Source: Albugo candida
Taxonomy: Eukaryota > Oomycota > Peronosporomycetes > Albuginales
Direction: 5' to 3'
Assembly: GCA_040437565.1 (NCBI GenBank)
Contig: JBDOQK010000086.1
Location: 17,926 to 81,925, forward strand
DNA: 64,000 nt
In this document: piece by piece, positions 11,647 through 25,739 of the stretch
Numbering within the stretch: position 1 is the stretch's first letter
How the letters are laid out: the number at the start of each line of letters is the position of its first letter
The notes under the pieces: model-generated
Told to the model about the DNA's origin: nothing
Seen by the model: the letters and a program-made list of their open reading frames with translations, nothing else
Databases searched by the model: none
Position numbers and translations under genes: made by a program

Positions 11647-12349
11647 TAAGCATTCTCACAAAAGGTCGGAAGAATAATGTAATAGTTACTCTCTACGATT
11701 CATACGACTGTAAAGCTTCTCTATCAGGAGTCTATTACTCTTTGATTTCAAATTAGATGACTCAGTTTGAACTAATTTCAGTTGAATTTAATCGAGCAAA
11801 CCTCAGCAAAATGCCGGATCACAAACAAGGAGCGTGTGGTAAACTGATAACACTCACAGATCACCATTGCATACATACAATGATGCAAGAAGCAGGTTCT
11901 AGTCCAAGGCCTAACAGTTACATTTTATTAACTTCTAGTGCGGTCGCTTATCGTCCTTACCCCTACCAAACTCTGACATTGGTTCCAACGTTGACGCGTG
12001 TGCCACGAAGGTTCAAAACCGATATACAAACCGATCTGTATCAGACACAGCGACAAATCAGACGCTCTCGACTGCTGAAAAAGCGCACAGCTTTTCGTCC
12101 AAATTACGATTTGGCCACAAGCTCCATCATCTATTCTGCTGAACGTTCTGCTTCATACTATCACCACTATTGTACTCTTTCAATCCCATCGAAACGTCCT
12201 CTTTGCGTAATATGTCGTATCAGATATTGATATGCTTAGAGAACTCGATCAGAGAATTCAGTTCCCCGTAACCGTACCTGCATCCAACTCAAATACCACC
12301 CCGTAGCAGCAATGCATAAACACTCAACAAACGAAAAGCATTTCGAATG

Positions 12350-13950
12350 GAGTGAGTATTGAAGTCGTTAGCTAAAAACGCCAGAGCTCATAGATCAAAA
12401 GCTAATTGACGCGGCCGTTTCCACGTTCACCAAATCTATATGAAAAGATGCAAGCGGCTAATGGAAGCAAAATCAAAGCATTTTATCGCCCTCCTGAGTG
12501 ATGTTCACATAACAGTATCGACGTGGCCTTGAATATTTGACGAAATTGATCGTGGAAACACCTCTAAATGGCCAATGTCGGGTGGATAGAGCGCAAACCT
12601 AAGGTTTTTCCACGAAGGATTGTCGTGCAGCCATGAAGGTTAAGAGTGAGAAGAGCTTTCAGTCACTGAAATAAAGAGCTCGTTAGACTCCCGTTCCTCT
12701 TCCACAAACATCGAGGAACTGTCCGATCGATTTATATGGCCAAAGCGCTTTTCCACAATGAGATGAAGAACACGACACAGACGATGTGTTAGGTATCGGT
12801 GGCAAACATTTTTGACCAGAGGCTATTGTATCAGGCTCAAATCTCATATCCTTAATCTCAATTGTACCTTCGGTCTCGTTAACACAAACTCACGTTAGTG
12901 GAACTGAATGCTTACATCAAAATGGGTCAAGTCGGGACCCGCATCGACGAAGCAGCTCTGGAAAAAGTCGATCATATCGGTATGCTCTTAGCAAGAGCGG
13001 ATGTTCTTATTTGATTGGGGAAAAAAGAGAAAGCCAAAGGCTTCAGTGATCGCGGCTCTCAATGTATAGAAAATAAAAGTACACAACCTCAATTCCTGTA
13101 AATTTATTTAGAATCGGACTCTCCTCCCTTTTTATCAGACTCAAGCCATTGAATTCGCTGAGCGCGCGGTATAGGATTCCACTTTGCTTTTGAGACAAGA
13201 TGCCGACGATATTCATGTTTTTCGGTTTGAGCCGACACACTGACGCGTTCTTTGCATGCATTTGAATGAAGCAAGCGTGATTTGGAGACTGCTGAGTGCT
13301 GGATTCTCTTGACAGCGACTGGATTCTCGCGATCGGTACGCTGGAAGCTTTCAGTCACAATGTAGCAGAGCGACCATTTCGGTGATAAATCTTTAGGATG
13401 TTACGCCAGACAACATCCCTGCCCTCTTCCTCCGTGGCAAATATAGAAACGTGGGTATCACTACAAGCAATCCCAAGCCGACTACACGAAATTATCCAGT
13501 CGCAGCTCCCCAAGTCGTGAAGAAGTCCTAGTGGATCAATCGAAAGGCTGATTTTCAAAAGAGAAATAACCTCAGGTATCGAGATCTCGAGTCTAAAATG
13601 AATTTAAAAAGAACGAATGACGGCGCTCGAGGTCTACTTCTTTGTGCTCGTGTTTTACTCGCTTGAACGGCTATGAAGCATCGCTTCCGGATTACAATCG
13701 CATATTAAATCAATTTCGAATCATTCGGACGGAAAATTGAAACACCTAAGTGCTCAAGAAGCATTTCATACGCAAACACAAGAACAAGCAGATAGAGCGA
13801 TCTACTGGTTATTTTGACATACGATGAATATGTCGATATTAATATCACTGAAAATAAAGAAGCAATCCAGACAACGTTAGATTCTCCAAGACGCATTCTC
13901 GACTGAAAAGTCTGAGAAACTCTTCGATCCGATCGCACCGCCTACGTCAA
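12350..13950 (+). pseudogene. Decayed TPR-like gene, copy B
   Basis: Matches copy A at 5.8-7.2 kb. Recognisable runs are RSIYMAKALFHNEMKN near 12735, EAALEKVDHIGMLLARADVL near 12950, and LETAEVLDS-like residues near 13290. Frequent stops. The paired decay of both copies suggests either that the gene was already dead before duplication or that it died twice. Confidence 0.4.
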
Positions 13951-13960
13951 GAGAGCATTT

Positions 13961-16500
13961 CAGTGTTTATAATTTATTGAAATATCAAAAAGTGCTTGCT
14001 GGAGCACCCAAGCGCAATTCTTATGGCAGACGTGGCAGATATCGATCTATTTGCTAATTCTACAAAAAGTGCTGTGTGGTAGCACAGGAGAGTCTCAGAC
14101 ACTTTTAATTAGTTGCTTGGAACAAAATAATCCTAGACTGAAAAACGACGGCTACAAGTGGATAGTTTCTACTGAAGGCATCGATGGTACATTATTATTC
14201 GTTCATGTAGCTACAAACACATGGGAAAGTATACCATCAGTGAGCAACATGCTTGAGCGGGATCACCTGGCCAAGTAACAGTACATCAGACTAATCTTCC
14301 GCTTGGATCTGAACAACTGATCAGATATTGAGGGAATGAAGCAAAAAAGAAGCCATAGTGTGTTTTAGGGCACGAGAACGCTTTCTTTATTACGTGAATT
14401 ATGTGTCAAAACAAACGCCGCAGGAGGGTTTGATGAATAATATGTGGAGTGAGTCTTCTATATGCAATAAACTGTATAGAAATTGAATTTTTTTAGATTC
14501 GTGTCTTAGGGATGAATGTGCCATGGTACAACAACTTTGCCATTGAAGGATGTGTGTACATTTGTTCAACTAGAAACTGTCGACAATATTGAAACTGTCT
14601 GGCGAGATGCCTGAGCTGATGGGATTAATCTTCGAGAAGATTTGCTAATTCACTTCATCAGATCGCAGCAAGGGATCAGACTAAAACAGAACCATACCTC
14701 CTGACAATGAAGTCCCGTTTTCTAACAAGAACTAAAGCATTTTCTGGAAAGGCTTGCTCAAAGCTGAGAAAGTATGGTTACTTGGGACAGTGTACATCTG
14801 AGCCATGAAGAAACGACCATGTTATCTTTGAGTTTATTCACAGATCTAGAGATACACGTCACAACTCGTAAATGCCATAGCCAAAGTGGTTGCATTAAAT
14901 CCAGTAAAGATTGTACGCCAGACAGCATTCTGTGAATAGTTTGGCTTTATTACTGACTGAATAAAAACGGGCACCTGCTGGACAAAACAAGGATGATGTA
15001 TCGCACCTCAGTCCTGGCTGCTTTCGTGTAAAGCACAAACATGAAAAAGCCCCCGGCTGTCTGAAATGTTTTTGAGGCATCAAAACTTGGGAACCATCGC
15101 GACACCCTTCCCTGATCTCACTTACAGAAGATTTGAAAGCTGGGAAAGAGTTGAGATGATTCCTCAAGGACACCTCTGAACGCGAAGATTTGCAGCTCTT
15201 GCCCGGCATTTTGTGCCTCGATGAAGCGGATCGCAAATAGGTTGCTTTCGACTTGAATCAGGTTTCAATCAAAGACTAATTATGTGTCATTCACCGAATT
15301 AGGTGAATCCAAGGCGTCAAGGATGCAATTGTTACGGTCATCAGGTGGAAGAAAAACGATCCTAACGATCAGGTTGAAGTAGCATATTTTTACAGAATGC
15401 TTCATCTGTCTCGCACCCTAGCGCAAAGCTTGGCTCGTATACTTGATAAAGCGATTTTTATGGATGTTGAATTCTAAACTGCTATCAAACTGAAAGGAAT
15501 GCGCTAATAAGGGTAGATTGTGGGTTGGGGTATTCATATAATCATTATCTTCAGCAAAGAACCAGTCCTTAATGCGACAGATTACTTGGGGCTATCGAAC
15601 AAACGGAAGCATGAGAGCCCAAAGAGAAAGACGAATCAGATTGAATGATTATTTGATACCAAAGTTGCAAACCCAACGCTTTGTTTGATTGACACAAAAG
15701 GCTCTCTGAAGACAGTAACGAGAGGAATGAAAAATGGTTTAATTACATTATTTATACGAGTTGGGTGCTTTCATCTGCGCATCAACTTGTAAACTTTATG
15801 ACGGCCACTACCCATTGTATGACATGACCTGCCATGTCCGATGATTATGTGTTTATGTGTGTGTGGGGTGAAAATATCACAGCGATATATACTCCCATTG
15901 TCGTTGATGATGATATTTTCCAGGTTGATGTCACATTGTACGATATTTCCGTCGTAGAATACTGTTGAATGGCGAAAAAATGTCCTGACTGTATACCTTG
16001 CATATCAAGTCTTCTCTGTCTAATTACTGCATACTGCCTGACTTTACGAAATGATCACTGATAAGCCAAACCGAATTTAGAAGTACAAAGGGCCCCACTC
16101 GTTTACTACACTCCTCAAATCGAAAAATACTTCAATACTTGCGCATAAAAATGCCTTCCCTTCATTGCTTTCCCTTTGTTGGATCTCGGATTTATTACTT
16201 ACTCTTGAATTGCTGTTTCCGTGGCTGTTAAGTGTTCAATGATGAAGATATAGTTGGGAATCGTACATGACAAAGCCAGAATCCAGTTCTACCATTTGAT
16301 TTGTAAAGCGATGGTGCTGCAACTATTGGAAAGTAAAGACTCCACATTGCCATCCGCCAGGCGTTTTGGAGAAAATATCCAAGGATCCAAATAGTGGTTT
16401 CGTATGCCTTCCGCTGGGACTGTACCAACGCGGTGGCTTCGTAATCAAGGTGGCCATAGAAAGAGAAACTAACAGTCATGAATAATATACTTCCTTCTAT
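13961..16500. other. Anonymous, partly coding-like stretch
   Basis: Plus-strand pieces such as VLGMNVPWYNNFA near 14495 and EDLQLLPGILCLDEADRK near 15190 look coding-like but sit in broken frames with no recognised family. The 14051-14278 frame (75 codons) is open but anonymous. Probably decayed gene or transposon sequence. Confidence 0.35.
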
Positions 16501-18957
16501 TTTTACCACCTTTCAGTGAAAAAACTTCTTATTCCGGGCGGTATTTACGACTGGTAATGAGCCCAACACCTATGGCACAAGTTTCTCGAGATCAACTACA
16601 AGCGCTAACCACGACTCACATCAACAACGATGGAGCCAGTACGCTTTTATGTGCTAATGAGAACATGGGAAGGCTACTGAACACGATCACTGAACAGAAA
16701 GGTAACATTGAAGCTCACCTCAATAGACTTGAATCTCGGAGACTCTAGGAGGACCAAGCTTCGGTCGTGTCCGCCGGAAGCAGCACTTTTCGCGTTTATG
16801 CGGAGACGCGCCGGACTTGGCCGGAATATGACGATATCCTCTCTTGACGACGAGTAGATACGGAGTCCAGCGCGACATCACGCTTCAGGAAAGGGGCATC
16901 AGCGATTGCGTGATGAAGGTGGCAGACAAGGAGCACCCATGTAGCCACCAACGGGTCCATCATACAGGCTAGTTCCAGCACCGTCGTACTTTGCACCGCA
17001 AAGACCCCTGCAGATAAGGGAGCTGAAGCTTGCCATCACAAATCTAGACGACAATGAAATGTACCCAGGCCTCGGGAGGGTTTGGACCCTGGGAAAAACG
17101 GTTTCTGCGGAAGGTCAAGATAGCTGAAGACCTCTGTGGGTGCATGTGCACGGAAGAAACAAAGGTGGAATTTCTCGGTCTACATCTATCCGGTAAAGCT
17201 GTACAGCACTTTCACAACCAGGTAGACATCTGATACGAGGAAAACCCTCAAATTTAGTTCTCAATGGACCGACTGAACACCAAGTTCGGTCCGCGAATTT
17301 CGAAGTCACAAACGTTCAAGCTTTTCGCATCGAAGAAAAAGGAGACTGTATCGTGGAATGGTCACATGCTGTACCTGATGGCTTTGAGTGATGCTATCGG
17401 TGGTGCTCACGATCAAGTTCTCGAAAATAATGCCAAGTTTGCCAGCTCTTCGAGTGACTTTCAGGGCATGTTTATTGGCACGACTAAGTCCTTATCGTGA
17501 GGAGTACTTACGACATGGTCCATTTTGCGCAGCTAAATGATCCAAGAAATCGTCTGAGAAGCAAGCCAACAGTGGCCGCTCTTAATGGCACTGATGTTGA
17601 ACAACTTAGAAAAAGTAGGAGCGCCAAAGGAGAAATCCAGGTGCCTGCTTCAAGTGTGGAAAGAAGGTCATTACAAACGCGACTGCAAGCAAGAAGTGAA
17701 GAAGAAATTTTCGCTGGCAGTTGCAGAAAATGTCGAAGCCACATGGCAATAGATTTTCGATAGTGGATCGAGTCGTCATCTAGTTACGACACCATCACAA
17801 CTCGACAATACAAAAGAACGCGATGAAGAATGCCTGATTCCAAATAGAGAGAGTCTGAAAATCCAGCTCAAAGGAAACTCTGACTTAGTAGCACGCGTCG
17901 ATGGTGATCTTCGATGCATCAAACTTAGCGACGTGTAATACTCGGCAGATCTTTCGTGGAATATACTTTCGTATGGAAGAATCGAAGAAAATTCTTATGA
18001 CCTTCGTTATGATGGACGCACGCGTTCAATGGTCCGACGCAGCGACGGTTTTAAGATCTCCGATGTTGACAAGAACAACAATGAAGAATAGGTGTTACGT
18101 GTTACAATCCCCGATGCACAAGCGTGAAGGCTACTGGATTTTCACTTTTGATTTGCACATCTGGCTTATGACACCATTGAGAGAACGGCTAACGACCCAG
18201 AGAGCGGCATAATTCTTACGAATGAAGAAAGTTCAGCGTGATAACATGCGCGCTGGCGCGTAATAAACAGTCGACCAAAGACACTGGAATAAATTCTCCT
18301 ATCGACCGATTATGTGTCGTTATCTGTAGCGATATCAAGGGTCCAATCACTTCAATAGACAGCTGTGAAAAAAGATACCTTATCAATTTCGTGGATAAAA
18401 AAAGCAAATACTGCCGTGCGGTTCTGGCGAAACGAAGGACAAGGCGACCAAGTCATTCGAGAACTTCCTCTTATACTTTGAGAAGCGCTTTGATTGTAGG
18501 ATTTACTGCCTACGCACCGATGGTGAAGGCGAGTACAGGGTCATCGACCCGTTTTGTGAAAAATCCGGAGTGCGACTTCAGGTGTCGGAAGCGGGGAACC
18601 AAGCGTCGAACGGTAAGGCGGAGATTCTGCATCGGACAGAAATGAACATGGTGCGCTCCATGAGTTTTGGATCAGGGGTGCTATTGAGTTTTTGGGATGA
18701 CGCTGCAGAATATGCGTCCTACATTCTCAACCGCAGACCGACGATAGGAAATGAGAATCGTGCTTCGCCGATTGAAGTTCTGACGGGTTCCAGCCCAAAG
18801 CTGACGGATATTGTTATTTTTGGCTCTCCGTGCACCGCAATCCAGAAACCGAAATACAAGAACCTCGATCAACTTTAAGAGTGCAATTTATGATTGGCAA
18901 GAGCGACGTAATAAAAGGGTAGAGTGCTGTTTACCAAGGATCGCGTAGTGCGAACAA

Positions 18958-19796
18958 CGCAGCATGTCTGAAATATTAAGACCCTAAGCGATGATGCAAA
19001 CGCGCAGCTTGTTCGTCTAACAAATAAAGACAACGCGGAAGAAGCTAACAACAAGAAGACCGCTTATCCTCTTGACATGAGTGTCGAATCAGCATCTGAG
19101 ATGGACGCTTTATGTAACATACAGACAGAAACAACCAGCGATGTTTGCATGTCGGGTGGATCTGCGAGTGGTAACGAAAAACTTCAAGAATCAGGGCAAG
19201 CGTGGCGGAAGAACAAGTAATCTGAACAAAGCTACAGTCAATCAGCCAGAAGTGAAGATGAGGAAGAGATTCAATGAAACAAAGATCCCACCACGCGAGA
19301 TTAGAGGTGCTGTTTATCGTGCGGATCCGAAGAATTGGAGAGAAGTCATGAATAGTGACAAGTTTGTGGAGTGGGAAGGCGCTGCGGAGTCGGAGGTAGA
19401 TTCTCTAAAGGCCAACGACACGTGGAAAATGGTAACGCACGGATGAAATGCGCCCTGTTCACGCAAAGGGGGTGTGCAAGAAAAAATACAGATGCTAGGG
19501 GGAACGTCTAGCGCTACAAATCCAGCATGGTGGCGTGTAGAATGAACACTCCTTCGGTAAAAACTATACACTAACATTCGCCGCCGTGATGGACATGAAG
19601 ACTCGGAAGGTTATCCTTGCACTTTCCGAGATATGTGGTGTATCGGCGCGTCATGGGACATGCCTAATGCGTATATTAAGGCCTCTACTAAACCGGATCT
19701 GGGCATTTACTCATAAGTTCCACAAGGAATGAAAGTAAGTGAGAAGAAGCTACACCGTTTGTGGTGCTTCAACTCTAGCCCAGCCTTAATAGATTA
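18958..19796 (+). repeat. 839-bp direct copy left of a gap
   Basis: Recurs at 19897-20735 across the 100-N gap 19797-19896. Lies in the Copia relic. The two copies look identical, so this is contig overlap and not a second element. Confidence 0.9.
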
Positions 19797-19896
19797 NNNN
19801 NNNNNNNNNNNNNNNNNNNNNNNNNNNNNNNNNNNNNNNNNNNNNNNNNNNNNNNNNNNNNNNNNNNNNNNNNNNNNNNNNNNNNNNNNNNNNNNN

Positions 19897-20735
19897 CGCA
19901 GCATGTCTGAAATATTAAGACCCTAAGCGATGATGCAAACGCGCAGCTTGTTCGTCTAACAAATAAAGACAACGCGGAAGAAGCTAACAACAAGAAGACC
20001 GCTTATCCTCTTGACATGAGTGTCGAATCAGCATCTGAGATGGACGCTTTATGTAACATACAGACAGAAACAACCAGCGATGTTTGCATGTCGGGTGGAT
20101 CTGCGAGTGGTAACGAAAAACTTCAAGAATCAGGGCAAGCGTGGCGGAAGAACAAGTAATCTGAACAAAGCTACAGTCAATCAGCCAGAAGTGAAGATGA
20201 GGAAGAGATTCAATGAAACAAAGATCCCACCACGCGAGATTAGAGGTGCTGTTTATCGTGCGGATCCGAAGAATTGGAGAGAAGTCATGAATAGTGACAA
20301 GTTTGTGGAGTGGGAAGGCGCTGCGGAGTCGGAGGTAGATTCTCTAAAGGCCAACGACACGTGGAAAATGGTAACGCACGGATGAAATGCGCCCTGTTCA
20401 CGCAAAGGGGGTGTGCAAGAAAAAATACAGATGCTAGGGGGAACGTCTAGCGCTACAAATCCAGCATGGTGGCGTGTAGAATGAACACTCCTTCGGTAAA
20501 AACTATACACTAACATTCGCCGCCGTGATGGACATGAAGACTCGGAAGGTTATCCTTGCACTTTCCGAGATATGTGGTGTATCGGCGCGTCATGGGACAT
20601 GCCTAATGCGTATATTAAGGCCTCTACTAAACCGGATCTGGGCATTTACTCATAAGTTCCACAAGGAATGAAAGTAAGTGAGAAGAAGCTACACCGTTTG
20701 TGGTGCTTCAACTCTAGCCCAGCCTTAATAGATTA
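19897..20735 (+). repeat. 839-bp direct copy right of a gap
   Basis: Partner of 18958-19796. The remaining part of the Copia relic follows from 20736. Confidence 0.9.
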
Positions 20736-21680
20736 AAGAAGCTGGAAGCCTCTGGGTGCAACTTCTACATTCAGAACTACTTCGTGTTGGGTTCGTACAA
20801 TGTGTCGCAGACTCGTGCCTCTACTTCAAATGATGTCACGATGGAAAGACTGTCGTCGTAGTATATGTTGACGATTAGCTCGTGACTGGGATATCGAAGA
20901 TTCGAGTGGATGATGTGTTTTACAATTGGCAACGCTACAGATCAAGGACTTGGGCGTCGTTAGCAAGTTTCTAGGGATGCGGCTTACTCATTCTCCAGAA
21001 TTTGGTTATAAAATTGACCAAGAACAAATGGTAGATGAGCTAATACCTAAGTTCGGCCTACAAGATGCACACCAAGTGATGAACCCCCTATGGGCTAGAA
21101 TATGATAATGACATGCGAGAAGCCAACCCGATCTTGCCCGCGGATGGGCTAGTCGAATCAGCATCACTAGAACACTCTCAAATGAGCTCTTGAAGAAGCT
21201 GCGTATACTACTAGAAAGACCATCTATCTAAATCAGATTGGTTGATATACCGAGCGTAAAGCACTAATGCACCGAGCTACGCGTCGCGTCCATGCTCCTA
21301 CGGTATGCGACTGGCAATTGATCAAAATAAGTACCAGTTATTTGAAAGGAACCAAGAACGTCAATTTTCAGCTTGGCCAGAAATAGGCTCAGCAAATCAT
21401 TTCTGTGCACCTTTCAAGCGCAAGCGATGCGGACATTTGAGGGAATAAGATTACCCGCAAGTCGGTATGCGGAGGGATCTTTCGTGTGGGTGACATGATA
21501 GTAGTCTAGATGTGCCGGAAGAAAGCATAAAATCGCTATCAATTCTGGAAGCGGAGTTCATGTCAGCTTCACATGCCGGTCAACAGCTCCTGGGATTATG
21601 CGACCTAACTGTTTGTTGAGTTTCCCATTTCATTGAACTGAAAGGAGTCCGACGACGAGGGAGTTCCTCAAATCCGTCCT

Positions 21681-22669
21681 CTTCCTTTAGCTCTAAAAAG
21701 AAAGCTTCGTTGGTAAGAAAAGACGTTGACTAGTGTAGCTTCACCGATTGATGGAAAATTGGACTTCTCATTTTGCGTCAAACCACTGCTGTGGCAAAGT
21801 GTACCCAGCGGCGAACGCAAGATGTGCAGCAACACATTCGTGTGAAGGAGACGATAGTGGTGAGTTGAAATCCACAACACTGGGTGATCAGTAACGTACT
21901 GGATCCATTGGTCGATGTGGTATGCTGTTGGCGCCTTGCACATAGACATAAGATCAAAAAACGAGAGCGAGTTTGTTGCTAGTGTCAATTTCTCTTTTTT
22001 AGCTGATGCAGTCTAACCATTGCTCACCGTGAGAGCAGACTTGGTATAAATGCCAAGACGGAACCACTGACTTTCATCGCCCACTTGTGCTGAACGTGAT
22101 ATCTGAGTTTGGCTCGGATGCTGCCAGTATACGATTTACTGTCTGTTACCGCACCACATGCTCCAATCATGGGCCATTGAACATCATGCAACGATTGAGC
22201 ACTTCATGCAGTGAAATCGGATATTTCAAAGCAAATTGGGGAATACTGTCTCTGGATTACGTGTATTTAGCATGTTTACTTGCTTTCTCAGCACAAGCAT
22301 CCTGTTTCAATAACGTATCATTCTAAAAGGAGATTGACCGGATTTCAAATCTTGAATCATAGATTCACCACTAACCACTTCTGCCATACTAGTCGGACGA
22401 TTGTCTTTCTTTATCCGGATATGATTATTTTTGATCAAGTGAGAAGATTCTTTGCAATTGGGATGATAGCTATCCACCACAAGTTTGGATGGTTATATTT
22501 GGTACCTCTTTAATAAGTCGTTTCTTATTGTAAAATCTATTTTTACATTGTCTGCGTCGATAGAATTAAGAACATTGAAATATTTGCTCGTAGCCAAAAC
22601 CATCCAACTTTTTCAGAGAAGCATTTCTTAATACCCTTTGAACGAGATAGATTGATCGGTTGCGCTTGT
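21681..22669. other. Flank of the Copia relic, nothing recognised
   Basis: Might include a 3' LTR, but I found no matching sequence upstream of 16.5 kb by eye. Open frames are short. Confidence 0.4.
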
Positions 22670-23845
22670 TTACAGTTCGAACCGGAGTCCAAGTTTCTTC
22701 AGTGGGTCGTATTTTTCTGCAACTTTACTCATTTTGTCGTTAACCAGAACAGAAGTGGGATGTTTCTGGTGCGTTGGATCCGATTTTGATACATCGGGTA
22801 TTCTTCCGTCTTCAACGTTGCGTACAGAAGTGGCTTTAAGGTTGCCTAGCTTGCTTCCGAGACGTTGTTTTGACATTTCAGGTATTTTGACATTGGTTTG
22901 GCACGTATTGGTGTTGCTTCCGCCTCCGCAGGCTGGCTTTCAGTTGATAAACCGGATTTCTTTTTCGGTTGCTGAATGGTTGAGGGGTTTCATCGGTAGA
23001 CGTAAGCAGTGTGGACTGTGCTATTTCACCCGTAGCTTACCAGCCAAGAGTGGAGAAGCTTTTCCTCGAGCCGAATATTATCTCCCCTCGATGCATATCT
23101 GCTCACATTTGCCAACAATGACCTGCTCATGACAGCTTGTGCCGAGAAAATAAACGGTCCAAGTCGACATTGCAAGTATTTTTGAAGGACACTGTTTGCG
23201 GAAAGGCTCATACAGAACATCGAGAACAAGACGATGCAATGCCGACGCATTTCAAGTAATGACAATTCCAGTCCAATTCCGAAAAAAAATCCAAGAACAA
23301 TAGTGAACCTAGAATATTAAATTTTCGAAATGAGTATTTCCTTACGAGAATTGTAAAAGTAGTCGCAAATTACTGCCAGGTAATTTATCCAATTGGCCAA
23401 TTTTAGCAGCTTCAAAACGCTCGTCGAAGATCACATTACCGTAATTTCGAGAAAAAAATTGCAGAATGTGCGATGTTGGAGTTCGAAACAGCGCTTGACA
23501 GTCTCCAATACAACCGAGAATTCGGCACTCGGTAACTGACAGGTTTTGCTGCAGTGAAGTTAGTAGACAGAACCTCCCAGCTTGGACGGCCCTCTTCGAA
23601 AAGCTTTTGAATGGCGCCTAGATCCGCAGTTGAAGGCTTCGGCATTTCAACCTTCCTGGTTGCTATTTTGGCCTCTTTCTACATTCGGATATCCTTCTGA
23701 ACCTTCCTTATATCGATCAACGTAGGCCGATTATCTGTTTAACCGTTTTTTTTCGATGAATAGGTGATGATGTGACTGTGTCATCGATGTCCATAGGGGT
23801 GGATGAAATCTGCTTCGTTGGACTAGCGTTTGGCTCAACAGTCAT
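22670..23845 (-). pseudogene. Decayed unknown gene
   Basis: Minus-strand coding-like runs appear in a sensible order. An ATG at 23845 opens MTVEPNASPTKQISSTPMD with a Lys-rich end. Next comes PKPSTADLGAIQKLFEEGRP (near 23.6 kb), then RTPTSHILQFFSRNYGNVIF in another frame (near 23.45 kb), and finally an open frame ending EKYDPLKKLGLRFEL before a stop at 22670. Stops and frame changes separate them and no good introns explain all breaks. No known family. It may have been a nuclear or scaffold protein, judged only by its low-complexity charged N-terminus. Confidence 0.35.
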
Positions 23846-25718
23846 GGTCACATCTCATCGTTCCATTTGCGGGTTTTAATTGACTCCTGACAGCATTCAA
23901 CGAAACATGAAAGGTGCACGAGTTGTGACACACAAACGTTGTTATTATGGGTAAACGCTAAATGCCGATCGATAGTATTCTGATGGAGAGAATAGTATTC
24001 GGATTGGCTGGGTTGATTAGAATTTAATACGGTTGAGCGGTGCTCAGCAGTTGGTAAATTGGGAAATAGACGCAGTTATAGCGGCTTTAAGGTTACCTCA
24101 ATACAGCAAAATCAACGAGACAACATATTACCATATCTACCAGGTATTGTCATGACACTTCATTATATGTTTATATTTTATTCAAGATAGCCTAGGCGTA
24201 GAGAAGTCAGTCAAATTTTAGTGATGTTCCACCTTCAATTGATCTGTTCTTTACTCTGTAGAATGAATGGGTGGGGGTACCTCTCTATCTACTTATGGTG
24301 ACCGTATCAACATTCTGATGAGTTTTTGCATGGCACAACGACTCAATCAGACTTCTTTCGAGATATCATTTTTCCTCGCTACTATAAATGTTTTATAGCA
24401 AAATCGATCTGTCTGGTAGTAGCGCATGAATATGATTGAGGTTGGGCCCAACTGAGTTGAATCGTGTTTGCAGAATAGACTAACGGAAAATCATTCGTCA
24501 ACCAGTTCTTTTCCATATCCTGTTCAACTTCCAACTCGTGACACACCCTTTTGCGATTATGCACAATCAGCTATCCGACCAATCAAGTACCATTTTCAAA
24601 GATAGCTCTACGACATACACAGCAAACATGACACAAAAATTTGTAATTGCATTGTGTTACACGCATGCTTATGTGTGACGATAAATCTCAACATAGAGAG
24701 AATGTTGTAGCACTCAGAAAGTAAGCGTCAACACCACCAACACACCAGTAACTATATTATGGCTTGCCCGCCTTTGAAGGACTTTATTTAGTCAGAAAAT
24801 GAACATCTTCTCATGCATGTGGCATTGGACGTGGTTGACCGGTAAAAAATCGCACCGTTTCCCTAGGAATGGCATGTTGTTGCTCGTAGTATATGATGAT
24901 GTGAATTAAGATTGTCTCAAAGATTTTTACCCCAATTCCATTGACTTTGTCAGACAGCCAATTCCTATGCACCCAGCAAATCTTAAACGTTTCCCCGTGA
25001 TTCGTCTAGCACTTCCATACCTTGATAGTAAACGCTCACTCTCGTCGACATCGATTACATTGCTATCAGACGACAAACTTCTGAATTTCATACTTTATTG
25101 GTGTAGTAGGGTGACCGAAATAGACAAAGCCTCAGAATCCAATTTACAATGCGAAATAATTGTATGCATAGGATTATATCTAGTTGTGAGTAAAATGTTA
25201 ATGTTGCGGCAATAATGTTGACTATTATCTCACTGTATGATAATAGAGCAACAGAACATATATATCGTGTCTCATGAGGGAGCGCTCAAATCTTAATTAT
25301 ACCGTCATAGAGTCACAGAGGGAAATCTTGAGTCTTCCGACCTCCTTCACGATCTTACTTTATTACGTCATCTCTGTATGTCTCGTCTTCCCACTGACTA
25401 AACGGTAGCCAGTCGAGTAACCAATCCTATTTTTTTTCTGAGTGATGCCTGCTATTCGCCCTCTGTCGTATCAAGCAAGAACTGTAGCACAAAGTATTTC
25501 AGCTGTAGACTCTTGATAACATTCTGAATGTTATCAACGCAAAGTCTCTTTCGAAAATCCCACATCAATATGATACCAAGACTACGCACGAGTCGTATAC
25601 TCTCCTTGTGTGGATGCTAATGCATATATAGGAAGCGGTTATCGTCGTCATTGATTTGGTTTCTCCGCACTACTCCATCTATGCAAACAGAGTCAGCCCA
25701 TACAGCTGAGAATTTCTT
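23846..25718. other. Anonymous stretch, no supported gene
   Basis: An open frame at 24967-25215 (82 codons, ATG start) is the longest but has no recognisable domain. The rest is non-coding in appearance. Confidence 0.4.
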
Positions 25719-25739
25719 TTGATTTCACCTGTGTCGCAA

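Larger units (their letters stand above)
10452..13960 (+). repeat. Segmental duplication, copy B
   Basis: Partner of 3620-7310, in the same orientation and order. This copy holds the intact 238-residue secreted-protein gene, while its TPR-like downstream part is as broken as in copy A. The two copies differ at many positions and by indels, so the duplication is not recent. Confidence 0.75.
16500..21680 (+). mobile_element. Ty1/Copia LTR retrotransposon relic
   Basis: Parts appear in Copia order on the plus strand: gag-like region (about 16.56-17.5 kb), a CCHC zinc knuckle (CFKCGKKGHYKRDC, near 17.65 kb), an aspartic protease-like motif (SGSSRHLV, near 17.77 kb), integrase core (about 18.4-18.9 kb), reverse transcriptase (from about 19.3 kb) and RNase H (to about 21.6 kb). 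The integrase-before-RT order places it in Copia. It is clearly broken, with more than ten interruptions, so it is a fossil. I could not identify paired LTRs. A gap with an artefactual 839-bp repeat lies in the RT part. Confidence 0.85.

Noticed and set aside
14895-15236. 113-codon minus-strand frame
   Set aside because: The plus strand here reads coding-like (GILCLDEADRK) and the minus frame resembles nothing; likely a shadow.
18958-20735. Apparent tandem duplication inside the Copia relic
   Set aside because: The copies abut a 100-N gap on both sides and look identical, so contig overlap explains it better.
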